Shown here one piece after another: positions 38,131 through 47,812 of a stretch of DNA of 64,000 bases. The stretch is from Algibacter luteus (GTDB taxonomy: Bacteria; Bacteroidota; Bacteroidia; Flavobacteriales; Flavobacteriaceae). The notes under the pieces are model-generated. The model was not told where the DNA came from. It worked only from the letters and a program-made list of their open reading frames with translations, and made no database searches. A program made the translations under genes and the position numbers. Position 1 is the first letter of the stretch, and each line of letters opens with the position of its first letter. The stretch is from contig NZ_FQYK01000008.1 in NCBI RefSeq assembly GCF_900141715.1, forward strand, positions 54,312-118,311, in the 5' to 3' direction.

Positions 38131-38658
38131 TTACAGAATGTTTTGGCTTTGAAGTATTTGAATAGATTTTAATAAATCGTTCATAGCGTTCGTCATGGAA
38201 CGCACAGAAATGGTTGCCCCAGAAATGGCCATAATATTATCGCCATGTTTTAGTTGGTCGCCACCTTTTTTACCTATAAACTGTTTTAACCAGCGTGTAC
38301 TTCCTATCTCGCCTCCATACTCTTCGCGATACATGAGTACTTTTGATTTTAAAACTATTAAATCTTTATCGAGCAGCACTAAATAATCATAAAGAGCTGT
38401 TTTACTTGGTGCTTGTGATAAATAGGCGTATCCTAAAAGTTTGTTATCGGCCTCAATTTTAAAGAGGTTATTTTCTTCGAATTTTGAAGGTAAATCTTTT
38501 GAAATTGATTTAGCAATTTTTACTTCTGTAAAATTGAAGGTTTCAATACCGAATGTTTTAACAATTTCTTTATCAACCTTTTTTTGGATGTTTTTGGGCA
38601 GACCAAAAGACATTAAGACTAATGCTAAAATTAATATTGAAATAAATTTCATTTTCAT
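38131..38658 (-). CDS. FMN-binding domain protein, exported
   Basis: 175 residues with a signal peptide (MKMKFISILILALVLMSFG). The C-terminal half is an FMN-bind domain with MAISGATISVRSMTNAM (SGAT near residue 145), where the Thr is the site of covalent FMN attachment by the flavin transferase ApbE in NqrC, RnfG and related proteins. It is thus a likely periplasmic flavoprotein. The neighbouring four-helix protein and the upstream porin in the same direction suggest a small redox or respiratory module. Confidence 0.82.
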   Translation of the reverse strand: MKMKFISILILALVLMSFGLPKNIQKKVDKEIVKTFGIETFNFTEVKIAKSISKDLPSKFEENNLFKIEADNKLLGYAYLSQAPSKTALYDYLVLLDKDLIVLKSKVLMYREEYGGEIGSTRWLKQFIGKKGGDQLKHGDNIMAISGATISVRSMTNAMNDLLKSIQILQSQNIL

Positions 38659-38705
38659 AATACAAAAGTATTGCTTTTTATTGTTTAAATCTTAAAAATC
38701 CAAAC

Positions 38706-38740
38706 AGCTTATTCGTATTTTCTTGTTTTACGAATAAGCT
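38706..38740 (-). terminator. Long hairpin between porin and FMN-binding genes
   Basis: AGCTTATTCGTA and TACGAATAAGCT are a perfect 12-bp inverted repeat around an 11-base loop. On the minus strand it follows the porin gene and repeat C and is succeeded by a weak T run, so it could terminate porin transcription before the FMN-binding gene. It might also be a processing site. Confidence 0.5.
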
Positions 38741-38755
38741 ATTTGGTAATTGTCC

Positions 38756-38838
38756 GTTAGGGATTGTAATGGTTAGCTTTTGGCGAGGCGTGCATTGAGC
38801 CAAAACTAGTAATGGAAAGCCCGACCCTCGTGGTAACC
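38756..38838 (+). repeat. Dispersed palindromic element, copy C
   Basis: Begins GTTAGGGATTGTAATGG and ends AAAGCCCGACCC...GGTAACC. The central arm TTTTGGC...GCCAAAA forms a perfect stem. It lies 32 bases beyond the porin stop, in the opposite direction to porin. Confidence 0.8.
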
Positions 38839-38869
38839 TACCTGCCAGCAAGCAGGCGCTCAAATTATT

Positions 38870-40048
38870 TTAGAACCAAACCCCTATTCCGAAATTTAAT
38901 CTATTGGCAACATCGCCGCCAGATACCGCATTATCTCTAAATTGGTAATCGCCTTTTAAAACAACACCCGGAGCAATGTGATAGCTTAAACCAGTTGTTA
39001 AATCGTTTCGGTTGTACGCATCGTTTCGTTGCAAAGCACCTGCCGTATTAGCGTGTGTATCGTACTGTTCGTAACGTGCAAATGCGAATAAACGTTGTGC
39101 CTTTTCTTGTGGTAATAAATTGTATCCTGCTTCGAGGTACCAACCTTGTAATTCGCTACCTAATTGATTTCCTGTTAAATTGTTGTAAGCTTCTGTTCCT
39201 GATAAAGAACCGTGTACAAACTGACCACGAGCTGTGAAACGTTGGTAAGCATAACGAGCATCTAAACCTATCATTGAAATACCAATATTAGCGCCATCGA
39301 TATTTTCTACATCGTCTTCTGCTTGCGTATCTCCAAAATATCCTGAAAGTCCTAATCGTAAACCTGGAATACCATAGTAATCAAATTTAACAGATAATGT
39401 TGGACTATCTACAGTAGATTGAATGGCTTTTTGACGACCACCACGTAATCCACTAGAGCCTTGTAAAGCACCGTTAACACCACCTGAACCATCAAAAGAT
39501 GTTGATTTAAATCCGTTAAATATATAGGCTTGATAACCTAAAGATAAATCATTAAATCTTCCTGTTACACCTACTCCCAACTCTCTCCAAGTGGTTGGAA
39601 TAATAACGTTATCAACAGAAGGACGTTCTACACCGTTAAATGTTGTTGGTTCGTGAAACTCATTAATAATGCCAAAAGGAACTAACATTAAACCACCACG
39701 CAGACTTACATTCTGGCCTACATTATAATTCACAAAAGCTTGTTCTACGAAAACCTCAACAGTATGCTCCATTTCTAATTCTGTTACAAACTGTGTTTTA
39801 TCGTTAAATTTATAACCAAAAAGTAATACCAAACGCTGTACATCCAGCTCGCCATTTGCAGATTCTGGTTGGTTATAGGTTAGCTCTCCATAAGCACCTA
39901 CAGTTACCGCTTTACCATAGTTTCCAGATAAAATACGTTGCGCTGCGTTTAATTGTTGTTGTGGGTTAAAAGTGATTGAATCTTGTAAGGTTTGTGCACC
40001 AACCATTGATGCCACTAAGATTGAAAAAAGTAGGGTTATTTTCTTCAT
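38870..40048 (-). CDS. Outer-membrane porin
   Basis: 392 residues with a signal peptide (MKKITLLFSILVASMVGAQ) and a beta-barrel pattern of alternating aromatic strands ending NRLNFGIGVWF, with terminal Phe as usual for barrel insertion. Segments such as RLVLLFGYKFNDKTQFVTEL and LRGGLMLVPFGIINEFHEP resemble the OprO/OprP-like (phosphate-selective) porin group used widely in annotation of such Bacteroidota proteins. The solute is not readable. It has a full consensus promoter and is followed by repeat C, a hairpin and the FMN-binding gene. Confidence 0.83.
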   Translation of the reverse strand: MKKITLLFSILVASMVGAQTLQDSITFNPQQQLNAAQRILSGNYGKAVTVGAYGELTYNQPESANGELDVQRLVLLFGYKFNDKTQFVTELEMEHTVEVFVEQAFVNYNVGQNVSLRGGLMLVPFGIINEFHEPTTFNGVERPSVDNVIIPTTWRELGVGVTGRFNDLSLGYQAYIFNGFKSTSFDGSGGVNGALQGSSGLRGGRQKAIQSTVDSPTLSVKFDYYGIPGLRLGLSGYFGDTQAEDDVENIDGANIGISMIGLDARYAYQRFTARGQFVHGSLSGTEAYNNLTGNQLGSELQGWYLEAGYNLLPQEKAQRLFAFARYEQYDTHANTAGALQRNDAYNRNDLTTGLSYHIAPGVVLKGDYQFRDNAVSGGDVANRLNFGIGVWF

Positions 40049-40108
40049 TTTTTGTCGATTGATTTTGTTTATTTAGACTTATTATAAATAATACTTAATT
40101 TGAAGCTG

Positions 40109-40138
40109 CAAATATAAAACTCATTATTACTTACGCAA
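40109..40138 (-). promoter_or_regulatory. Porin promoter
   Basis: On the minus strand TTTG (-33, 40139-40136), a 19-base spacer and TATATTTG (40116-40109). The start site would be near 40103, with a leader of about 55 bases before the porin ATG. Confidence 0.65.
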
Positions 40139-40249
40139 AGTTTATTTAGATTAAATTTAAATAAAGAATTTCGAACAAAATTAACCGTCTATAATTCAAT
40201 ATATTATAAACAAATTTTAACATTTAAATTTTAGGGAGAAAATGTAGAA

Positions 40250-41113
40250 TTAATGAAAATGATTGAAAATTTTCGATGCTTCGTTATAAGCACTTTCAAA
40301 ACTAAGAGCGTTTAAAGGGTTGTTTTTTTGAGAAGTGAAGTATGACAATAATTTTTCGGTTGGCATATTACCTGTAAGTTCGTCTTTTGCCATTGGGCAA
40401 CCTCCAAAACCTTGGATTGCACCATCAAAACGATGGCATCCCGCCTTGTAAGCAGCGTCAATTTTTTCAAACCATGTACTTGGAGTGGTATGCAAATGTG
40501 CTCCAAATTCTATATTCGGATACTTTGGAATTAAGTTAGAAAACAAATAGTCAATACTTTCTGGGTTTGAAGTTCCTACGGTATCGCTTAAAGATAAAAT
40601 CTTTACACCCATGCCTGCCAGTTTTTCGGTCCACTCGCCTACAATATCCACATTCCATGGGTCACCATATGGGTTTCCAAAACCCATAGATATGTAAACA
40701 ACTACTTCTTTATTGGTTTTACTGGCTATTTCTAAAATTTCAGAAAGTGTAATTACAGATTGCTCAATAGTTTTATGCGTATTACGCATCTGAAAGTTTT
40801 CTGAAATAGAAAATGGATAACCTAAATAGTTAATGGCCTTGTACTTACTGGCATCTTCTGCTCCACGAGTATTGGCAATAATCGCTAAAAGTTTGCTCTT
40901 CGTTTTACTTAAATCTAATTGTGATAATACCTCTGCCGTATCAACCATTTGAGGAATAGCTTTTGGTGATACAAAACTCCCAAAGTCTATCGTATCAAAA
41001 TCAACGCGTAATAAAGACTGAATGTATTGCACCTTCTGCGCTGTTGGAATAAATTGCTTTATTCCTTGCATAGCATCACGCGGACATTCAATAATTTTTA
41101 TGGGTTTTGACAT
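40250..41113 (-). CDS. Hydroxymethylglutaryl-CoA lyase
   Basis: 287 residues, HMGL-like TIM barrel. It starts IKIIECPRDAMQGIKQFIPT (substrate-binding Arg and Asp), has VVVYISMGFGNPYGDPW (about 145), the metal-binding HLHTTPSTWFEK (about 205) and FDGAIQGFGGCPMAKDEL with the catalytic Cys (about 240) of HMG-CoA lyases. It splits HMG-CoA to acetoacetate and acetyl-CoA at the end of leucine breakdown. Divergent to the spondin-domain gene with 113 bases between. Other leucine-degradation genes are not in the window. Confidence 0.9.
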   Translation of the reverse strand: MSKPIKIIECPRDAMQGIKQFIPTAQKVQYIQSLLRVDFDTIDFGSFVSPKAIPQMVDTAEVLSQLDLSKTKSKLLAIIANTRGAEDASKYKAINYLGYPFSISENFQMRNTHKTIEQSVITLSEILEIASKTNKEVVVYISMGFGNPYGDPWNVDIVGEWTEKLAGMGVKILSLSDTVGTSNPESIDYLFSNLIPKYPNIEFGAHLHTTPSTWFEKIDAAYKAGCHRFDGAIQGFGGCPMAKDELTGNMPTEKLLSYFTSQKNNPLNALSFESAYNEASKIFNHFH

Positions 41114-41226
41114 GGTTACTCAAACGAAATTCAGAGGTTAAAAATACTATTATTTTTAAGAATGTAAGTTCTAATCTTAATTCCCGACCCATCTAATCCG
41201 AAACTAATCCATTTATCGCCTTTGTT

Positions 41227-42144
41227 ATGAAAAACATTACTTTATTATTTTCTTTTTTATTATGCTCTTTTGCTTTTAGTCAAAGTACTGCAAACTACAC
41301 CATAACAGTAAGCACTATATGGAATGCTACTGACCATACTTCTATACCAAACGATCCACATTGGTCGCCTTTAGCAGGAGCAACACATAAAAATGCTAAT
41401 GATATATTGGAGTTTAATGTTCCCGCACCACTGACAAATGGTATCAAAAATATAGCTGAAACTGGTAACACCATAAATTTTCAAAATGAAATAGCAGCCA
41501 ATTCAGATGCTGATCAGTATTTACAAGATGGATTTTCACCGCGTCAAGCTGAAGGTAGTATAGCTGAAGTAAATGTAACAATTAGTGAGTTATTTCCATA
41601 CGTAACATTAGTTTCTATGGTTGCTCCCAGTCCTGACTGGTTTATAGCTGTAAATAGTGAAAATTTAAGATCTGGAAACAACGCTGTAAATAATGGTTGG
41701 AAATCGACTTATACTATTGATATGTTTGCATATGATTCAGGCACTGATGATGGAACCGATTACGAATCGAGCAATTCTGCTAGTAATCCTAGAATGCCTA
41801 TATCTATGATTACTGGAACTCCAATAAATGGGAAAAGGATGGGAACTATGACCTTTACATATAATTCTTCAACTTTAAGTTCTAATACGGGCAATACAAT
41901 CGAAAACCTAAAGATATTTCCTAACCCTTCTAAAGGGCAAATCAGCATTGCAAATATTCAAAACCTTAGCATTAAATCTATAGAAATTTATAACGTTTTG
42001 GGTACTCTTGTCAAGCAAATTTCAATAAAGCAAAATACGTCGAAAATTAATCTTAATTTATCCGAACTGAATAGCGGTATTTATCTTTTATCTGTTTTAG
42101 ATGACTCTGGAGCGAGCCTTACTAAAAAGCTTGTTATTGAATAA
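41227..42144 (+). CDS. Spondin-domain protein secreted by the type IX system
   Basis: 305 residues. Signal peptide (to about SFAFSQ, residue 19), then a spondin-N-like domain (about 22-215: YTITVSTIWNATDHTSIPND, HWSPLAGATHKNANDILEF, SPDWFIAVNSENLR) as in eukaryotic F-spondin, and a C-terminal sorting domain for type IX secretion (about 232-305: LKIFPNPSKGQISIAN, SGIYLLSVLDDSGAS, KKLVIE). The sorting domain predicts export across the outer membrane and anchoring or release. Spondin domains in bacteria are uncharacterised; adhesion or metal binding is possible. The next gene has the same sorting type. Confidence 0.88.
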   Translation: MKNITLLFSFLLCSFAFSQSTANYTITVSTIWNATDHTSIPNDPHWSPLAGATHKNANDILEFNVPAPLTNGIKNIAETGNTINFQNEIAANSDADQYLQDGFSPRQAEGSIAEVNVTISELFPYVTLVSMVAPSPDWFIAVNSENLRSGNNAVNNGWKSTYTIDMFAYDSGTDDGTDYESSNSASNPRMPISMITGTPINGKRMGTMTFTYNSSTLSSNTGNTIENLKIFPNPSKGQISIANIQNLSIKSIEIYNVLGTLVKQISIKQNTSKINLNLSELNSGIYLLSVLDDSGASLTKKLVIE

Positions 42145-42297
42145 ATATAAAATACCTTAAAAGCACCGAATTTCTTAACAAATCTTCAAATATCTGAGCG
42201 TAAATGTTAAATTATCGATAATTTTAACATTTTAACGTTTTTATTACGGTTACAATACATTTCCAGATACATTTACTAGTAAATGTTTTTACCCCAA

Positions 42298-44226
42298 ATG
42301 AATATTTTAACCTATAGATTAACTCTTTTAGTACTTTCGGTAATTTTATCGACGTCTGTAAGCCTATTTTCTCAAAATAGTGAAGCGATTAATTGCGGTA
42401 ATACAACATCCACAAAAACCTTAGATTTTTACAAAAATATTAAGCCTCAATTAAAAAAATATGAGGATGATTTTCTTGTGTCTAAATCTGCAAAAGGCAC
42501 GGTGCCTTACCAAGTTTTAAATGCGATACCAGTTAAGGCATATATTGTAAGAAATTCAGATGGATCAGGAGGATTGGATATGAACGATTTGAATCATGCA
42601 ATTTCAAATCTAAATGAAATCTATAAAGATGCCTACCTAGAATTTTTCTTGTGTGATGGTGTTCAATATATTGATGACGATAATTTATGTCACTTTAAAA
42701 AAGGAAACGAAAAAGATATTATCGAGAGTAACTATGTACCTGGGTTATTAAATCTTTATTTTACAGACTACATTGAGAATGAATCTAGTGAAGCCATTTG
42801 CGGTTATAGTGACAACGTTGGAAGAAACGATTTTGTGGTCATGAGAAATAGTTGTGCAACTAATGCTTCTTCATTACCTCATGAAATAGGTCATTTTTTC
42901 TCTTTATTACATACTCATGGAGCAGATAATAATGGAACAACCGAGTTAGTTGATGGTAGCAATTGTGATACAGATGGTGATGGTATTTGCGATACACCTG
43001 CAGATCCTACTTTAAGCTATTCATCTGTTGATGATTCATGTAACTACACAGGTTCAGCTATTGATGCTAATGGTGATGCTTACCATCCAGATACAAGAAA
43101 CATGATGTCTTATTCAAGAAAAGAATGTAGACAATATTTTTCTGAACAACAATTGGCTAGAATGTATGCGTTTTATATGACTACCAAGAGTTATTTGTCT
43201 TGTCCTTCATTCAATGCGAATATTGCAGTTAATGAAAGTGAAACATGCGACGACTATTTAACAGTGAATTTTGAAAGTTTAAATGATAATGTTACCGATT
43301 GGCAATGGGATATTGATGGTGATGGTATTATTGATTACAACACACAGAATCCTTCTCACACGTTTGAAACAGGTATTTATGATGTTATTCTTACCGTATC
43401 AATTAAGTCGAGAACTATAAGTAAAAAGTTTGTAAACTTTATTAAAGTAGGAACTTTTACAGATCTTTTAGATGAAGATTTTGAGGAATTCAATTTACTC
43501 GACCAACATGGTTGGACTAGTCGTGATGTTACCGGACATGGTTATAATTGGTACACGAATTACGGTAATACTCAATCAAATGAAACTGGGCCTATAAATT
43601 ATTATAAAAAGTCTGAAAGTGAATTGAACACCTATATCTATGCTGAAGCATCTGGTGCAAGCGTAGGAGATATTACTGAATTGATTTCACCATGTATAGA
43701 TGTGAAGTATCAAAATAGCGAATTGGAATTTTCATATCATATGTATGGAAAAGATGTTGGCGAACTTCATGTAGATATCAAAACTGATACTGGCTATAAC
43801 TTAGATGTTATCCCACCTTTTATAGGAAGTCAACAGAATACTCCAGAAGAAGATTTTAAAACAAAAACCATTGACTTATCGGCTTATGCAAATCAAACAA
43901 TAAAAGTTCGATTTAGAGCTGTTAGAGGCTCTGGTTGGAAAGGCGATATTGCCATTGATAATATTTTAGTTAAAACTATTCATACTGCCATTTCCGATAA
44001 TATCTACAATGTGTATCCGAATCCTATTCGAGAAGGATTACTCTATATTAAAAACAATGATTTAGACAATGTTTCTACCTATATAGTTACTAATCTAGTT
44101 GGACAACCATTTTTATCTGGCACCATTACAGAAAGCCCTATTGATCTGAGTAAATTATCTTCAGGAACCTATTTGCTTACTTTAACTAATGGTAAAAATA
44201 GAGTGGTTAAGAAAATTATTAAATAA
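42298..44226 (+). CDS. M43-type (pappalysin) metalloprotease, type IX secreted
   Basis: 642 residues from the ATG at 42298, which starts the signal peptide. The zinc site is LPHEIGHFFSLLHTHG (about residue 194) and a Met-turn MMSYSRKECRQYF follows (about 267), both typical of metzincins of the M43 pappalysin family. A PKD domain with DWQWDIDGDGIIDYN lies near 335, then a MAM-like adhesive region (VSPCIDV-type LISPCIDVKYQNSELEFSYH) and a sorting domain (about 568-642: NVYPNPIREGLLY ... KKIIK). It should be a secreted protease. Its stop is 5 bases from the end of the convergent pyrD. Confidence 0.92.
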   Translation: MNILTYRLTLLVLSVILSTSVSLFSQNSEAINCGNTTSTKTLDFYKNIKPQLKKYEDDFLVSKSAKGTVPYQVLNAIPVKAYIVRNSDGSGGLDMNDLNHAISNLNEIYKDAYLEFFLCDGVQYIDDDNLCHFKKGNEKDIIESNYVPGLLNLYFTDYIENESSEAICGYSDNVGRNDFVVMRNSCATNASSLPHEIGHFFSLLHTHGADNNGTTELVDGSNCDTDGDGICDTPADPTLSYSSVDDSCNYTGSAIDANGDAYHPDTRNMMSYSRKECRQYFSEQQLARMYAFYMTTKSYLSCPSFNANIAVNESETCDDYLTVNFESLNDNVTDWQWDIDGDGIIDYNTQNPSHTFETGIYDVILTVSIKSRTISKKFVNFIKVGTFTDLLDEDFEEFNLLDQHGWTSRDVTGHGYNWYTNYGNTQSNETGPINYYKKSESELNTYIYAEASGASVGDITELISPCIDVKYQNSELEFSYHMYGKDVGELHVDIKTDTGYNLDVIPPFIGSQQNTPEEDFKTKTIDLSAYANQTIKVRFRAVRGSGWKGDIAIDNILVKTIHTAISDNIYNVYPNPIREGLLYIKNNDLDNVSTYIVTNLVGQPFLSGTITESPIDLSKLSSGTYLLTLTNGKNRVVKKIIK

Positions 44227-44231
44227 GCTTA

Positions 44232-45260
44232 TTACTTAAGAATTGCTTTATTAATAGCTTTAATTAAGCTTGGACCTTCATAAATAAACCCTGTATAAAT
44301 TTGAATTAAGTCTGCTCCAGCATCTAATTTTTCTATGGCATCTTTTGAAGAATGAATACCTCCAACACCAATTATAGGGAATGCTTTATTACTTTTTTCT
44401 GAAAGGTATTTTATAACCTTAGTACTTTTATCCTTTATAGGTTGACCACTTAATCCTCCATTACCAATAGCTTCGAGTTGTGCTTCACTTGCCTTCAATC
44501 CACTTCTGTCTGTGGACGTATTACTTGCAATCACACCGTCTAAATTAGTGGTTTTTACTAGCTCGATAATTTCATCTAATTGGGTAGTATTTAAATCTGG
44601 TGCAATTTTTAAAAGAATAGGCTTTTGCTTTTCAAAAGTATTGTTCGCTTTTTGGACTGCGCCAATCAATTCTTCTAAATAATCCTTATCATTTAATTTG
44701 GCGTGACTGCCTACATTTGGACAACTTACATTTAACACAAAATAATCAACATATGGGTGCAATGCATTGAAACAAGTTAAATAATCAGCCGTATAATCAG
44801 CGGGTTTTGTGTTGGTGTTTTTTCCAATATTACCACCAATTATTAATTTACCTTTATTCTTCTTTAATTGCTCGATTGCAGATTCCAACCCTTCATTATT
44901 AAAACCCATACGATTAATAATGCCTTTATCGTCTTTTAATCTGAACAATCTTTTTTTAGGGTTACCCGCTTGACCTTTAGGGGTTACAGTTCCTATTTCA
45001 ATAAAACCAAATCCGAAATTTGCCAATTCGTTATACAAAACTGCATTTTTATCAAAACCCGCGGCTAAACCAACTGGGTTTTTAAAAGTGAGTCCAAATA
45101 ATTTTCGCTCTAATCTCGAGTCGTCAACAACATATAAACTTCTATAAATACTCTTGAAACCAGGAATTTTAGAAGTAAATTTTATTAACGAAAACGTGAA
45201 ATGATGAATTTTTTCAGGATCGAATGAAAAAAATATTGGGCGAAGTAGTAACTTATACAT
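44232..45260 (-). CDS. pyrD: Dihydroorotate dehydrogenase, class 2 type with CPNV active site
   Basis: 342 residues. The N-terminal membrane-associated helices ([20 protein letters not shown]) and [20 protein letters not shown] are those of quinone-linked class 2 enzymes. FMN contacts [19 protein letters not shown] and VGGIHS are present. The active-site loop reads [17 protein letters not shown], with Cys where E. coli PyrD has Ser in SSPNT. It oxidises dihydroorotate to orotate in pyrimidine synthesis at the inner membrane. A minus-strand TATTTTTG box at 45283-45276 may be its -7 element. Confidence 0.93.
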   Translation of the reverse strand: MYKLLLRPIFFSFDPEKIHHFTFSLIKFTSKIPGFKSIYRSLYVVDDSRLERKLFGLTFKNPVGLAAGFDKNAVLYNELANFGFGFIEIGTVTPKGQAGNPKKRLFRLKDDKGIINRMGFNNEGLESAIEQLKKNKGKLIIGGNIGKNTNTKPADYTADYLTCFNALHPYVDYFVLNVSCPNVGSHAKLNDKDYLEELIGAVQKANNTFEKQKPILLKIAPDLNTTQLDEIIELVKTTNLDGVIASNTSTDRSGLKASEAQLEAIGNGGLSGQPIKDKSTKVIKYLSEKSNKAFPIIGVGGIHSSKDAIEKLDAGADLIQIYTGFIYEGPSLIKAINKAILK

Positions 45261-45399
45261 CAGTCTTATTTACTGCAAAAATAAGTTGAAATCCTGTAAA
45301 TAAAAAATCGTTCGACACTTACTTATTCAAACTTAATAATTGTAAATTAGAGCCTGATTAAAGCCTTCAGTTTCTTGTATAAAAACTAATATTTATTTC

Positions 45400-46644
45400 A
45401 TGATATCAAAAGAACACATTATAAATCGATTTGTTAGTTACGTGACTATTGATACAGAGTCAGACCCAAATTCTGAAACAACTCCAAGCACCAAAAAACA
45501 ATGGGATTTGGCCAATAAACTAGCAGAAGAGCTTAAATCTATTGGCATGCAAGATGTAAATATTGATGAGAATGCTTATATCATGGCTACTTTGCCTAGT
45601 AATATTGATTATGAAGTGCCTACCATTGGGTTTATTTCTCATTTTGATACATCTCCTGATTTTACCGGAGCCAACGTAAAACCTCAAATTATTGAAAATT
45701 ATAATGGCGAGGATATTGTTTTAAATGAAGCCAAAAACATTGTACTATCCCCAGATTATTTTGAAGATTTATTACTCTATAAAGGTCAAACATTAATTAC
45801 GACAGACGGTACCACACTTTTAGGAGCCGATGATAAAGCAGGGATTTGTGAAATAGTTTCAGCCATGGAGTATTTAATACAACATCCAGATATTAAACAC
45901 GGTAAAATAAGAGTAGGTTTTACTCCCGATGAAGAAATTGGTAGAGGTGCACACAAATTTGATGTTGAGAAATTTGGAGCAGATTGGGCATATACTATGG
46001 ACGGAAGCCAAATTGGTGAATTAGAATATGAAAATTTTAACGCTGCCGGAGCCGTTGTGAAAGTAAAAGGTAAAATTGTGCATCCTGGTTATGCAAAAGA
46101 TAAAATGATAAACTCTATGTATATAGCTACCGAGTTTATAAACTCTTTACCAAGATTAGAAACGCCAGAACATACTGAAGAATATCAAGGTTTTTTTCAT
46201 TTACATCATATAAGTGGTGATGTGGAAGAAACAACGCTTCAATATATTATTAGAGATCATGATAAATTACATTTTGAAGCACGCAAAGAAGTGATGATAA
46301 AACTTACTCGAGAATTAAATTCACAATACGGACGCGAAGTAATAACGACTGAAATCAAAGACCAATATTATAACATGCGCGAAAAGATCGAACCCGTTAT
46401 GCATATAGTTGATATTGCCGAGGAAGCGATGAAACAGCTTGATATTGAACCTCTAATAAAGGCTATTCGCGGTGGAACAGATGGTTCGCAGTTAAGTTAT
46501 AAAGGGTTACCCTGCCCAAATATATTTGCTGGTGGTCATAATTTTCATGGACGCTATGAATATGTACCTGTTGAAAGTATGATAAAAGCTACTGAAGTGA
46601 TTTGTAAAATTGCGGAGTTGACGGCTTTGAAAAATAAAGACTAG
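45400..46644 (+). CDS. pepT: Peptidase T (tripeptidase)
   Basis: 414 residues, M20 family. Metal ligands are in [13 protein letters not shown] (about 80), [12 protein letters not shown] (about 143) and the catalytic Glu pair in [14 protein letters not shown] (about 176); the dimerisation domain follows, and [17 protein letters not shown] closes the site (about 380). PepT removes N-terminal residues from tripeptides in the cytoplasm using two zinc ions. Length and motifs are standard. Divergent to pyrD. Confidence 0.95.
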   Translation: MISKEHIINRFVSYVTIDTESDPNSETTPSTKKQWDLANKLAEELKSIGMQDVNIDENAYIMATLPSNIDYEVPTIGFISHFDTSPDFTGANVKPQIIENYNGEDIVLNEAKNIVLSPDYFEDLLLYKGQTLITTDGTTLLGADDKAGICEIVSAMEYLIQHPDIKHGKIRVGFTPDEEIGRGAHKFDVEKFGADWAYTMDGSQIGELEYENFNAAGAVVKVKGKIVHPGYAKDKMINSMYIATEFINSLPRLETPEHTEEYQGFFHLHHISGDVEETTLQYIIRDHDKLHFEARKEVMIKLTRELNSQYGREVITTEIKDQYYNMREKIEPVMHIVDIAEEAMKQLDIEPLIKAIRGGTDGSQLSYKGLPCPNIFAGGHNFHGRYEYVPVESMIKATEVICKIAELTALKNKD

Positions 46645-46803
46645 TTGATAAAGCAAAATTTCAAAATACTAGTTTTCAATATTAGTTATAAAGCTTTTGA
46701 ACGAATTATATGGTGATTGATAAAAACGCTTAGCCTCTATAGCAATTGAGTATACTTATACCCAAATATAATTGAGTATCTTCCAATAATAAATGAAATT
46801 ATT

Positions 46804-47028
46804 ATGAAATTAAACTTATTGTCGTGTAATGCTCAAAGGCCAGATAGAAGAGCGATTGCCAATTGTATTACAGAGATTTCATTAAATAGTAGCGAATCAT
46901 TATCGAAAGAACTAACTGATATACTTTTAGAAGGTGACGCTGTTGATATTCAAGTGGAAGATAAAAACTCAGGCTCTGCTTTAAGAGCATTGCGAAAGCT
47001 AAACATTGACTACGAAATTCTAGAATGA
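46804..47028 (+). CDS. Small hypothetical protein, 74 residues
   Basis: 74 residues, no signal or helix, with KLNLLSCNAQRPDRRAIANC at the start and SGSALRALRKLNIDYEILE at the end. The mix of acidic and helical segments looks like a real folded protein, loosely like the C-terminal ribosomal L7/L12-type helix-strand units, but I cannot assign it. It lies between pepT and trmD, each about 100-160 bases away, on the same strand. Confidence 0.6.
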   Translation: MKLNLLSCNAQRPDRRAIANCITEISLNSSESLSKELTDILLEGDAVDIQVEDKNSGSALRALRKLNIDYEILE

Positions 47029-47126
47029 AGCGAATAACCAGAATAATTTGTCTATTTATTCAAAAATAATTTCTCTTACCACATCCAAAACAATTAAATT
47101 ATCTTTGCGTCAGAATAAAAATCACT

Positions 47127-47804
47127 ATGCGAATAGATATCATTACTGTTTTACCAGAATTACTTAAAAGTCCTTTTGAAGCTTCAATATTAAAACGTGC
47201 TATTGAAGCCGGTTTGGTTGAAGTTCATTTTCATAATTTAAGAGATTACACAACCGACAATTATAAATCGATTGACGATACGCAATTTGGTGGAGGAGCA
47301 GGAATGGTCATGATGGTTGAACCAATTGACAAATGTATTTCTGCATTACAAGCTGAACGTGATTATGATGAAATCATATACATGACACCCGATGGTAAAA
47401 CCTTAAAACAAGGTATTGCCAACCAGCTATCGTTAAAAGAAAATATTATTATTTTGTGCGGTCATTATAAAGGTGTAGACCAACGTGTGCGCGACCATTT
47501 TATAACTCGAGAAATATCGATAGGTGATTATGTATTATCTGGTGGTGAGTTAGGAGCTGCTGTGCTTTGCGATGCTGTAATAAGGTTAATACCTGGAGTT
47601 TTAGGTAATGAGACTTCTGCCCTAACCGATTCGTTTCAAGATGGATTATTAGCGCCACCAATTTATACAAAGCCTAGAGAATACAAAGGTTGGAAAGTAC
47701 CAGAATTATTGTTTAGTGGTAACCTACCAGAAATTGAAAAATGGCGAGAAGAGCAAGCATATTTAAGAACAAAAGAACGACGCCCTGATTTGTTAGATAA
47801 TTAA
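47127..47804 (+). CDS. trmD: tRNA (guanine37-N1)-methyltransferase
   Basis: 225 residues. [20 protein letters not shown] at the start, the SAM-binding knot [12 protein letters not shown] (about 112) and [19 protein letters not shown] (about 131) with the catalytic Asp in [13 protein letters not shown] are those of TrmD. The enzyme methylates G37 of tRNAs and prevents frameshifting. A TATCTTTG -7 box at 47100-47107 precedes it. trmD and rplS are often neighbours; here they are separated by a small membrane protein and repeat D. Confidence 0.97.
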   Translation: MRIDIITVLPELLKSPFEASILKRAIEAGLVEVHFHNLRDYTTDNYKSIDDTQFGGGAGMVMMVEPIDKCISALQAERDYDEIIYMTPDGKTLKQGIANQLSLKENIIILCGHYKGVDQRVRDHFITREISIGDYVLSGGELGAAVLCDAVIRLIPGVLGNETSALTDSFQDGLLAPPIYTKPREYKGWKVPELLFSGNLPEIEKWREEQAYLRTKERRPDLLDN

Positions 47805-47812
47805 AAGGTGAT

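Noticed and set aside
38678..38863. 61-codon minus-strand frame in repeat C
   Set aside because: Translation of the repeat; similar to the frames in copies A and B only because the DNA is repeated.
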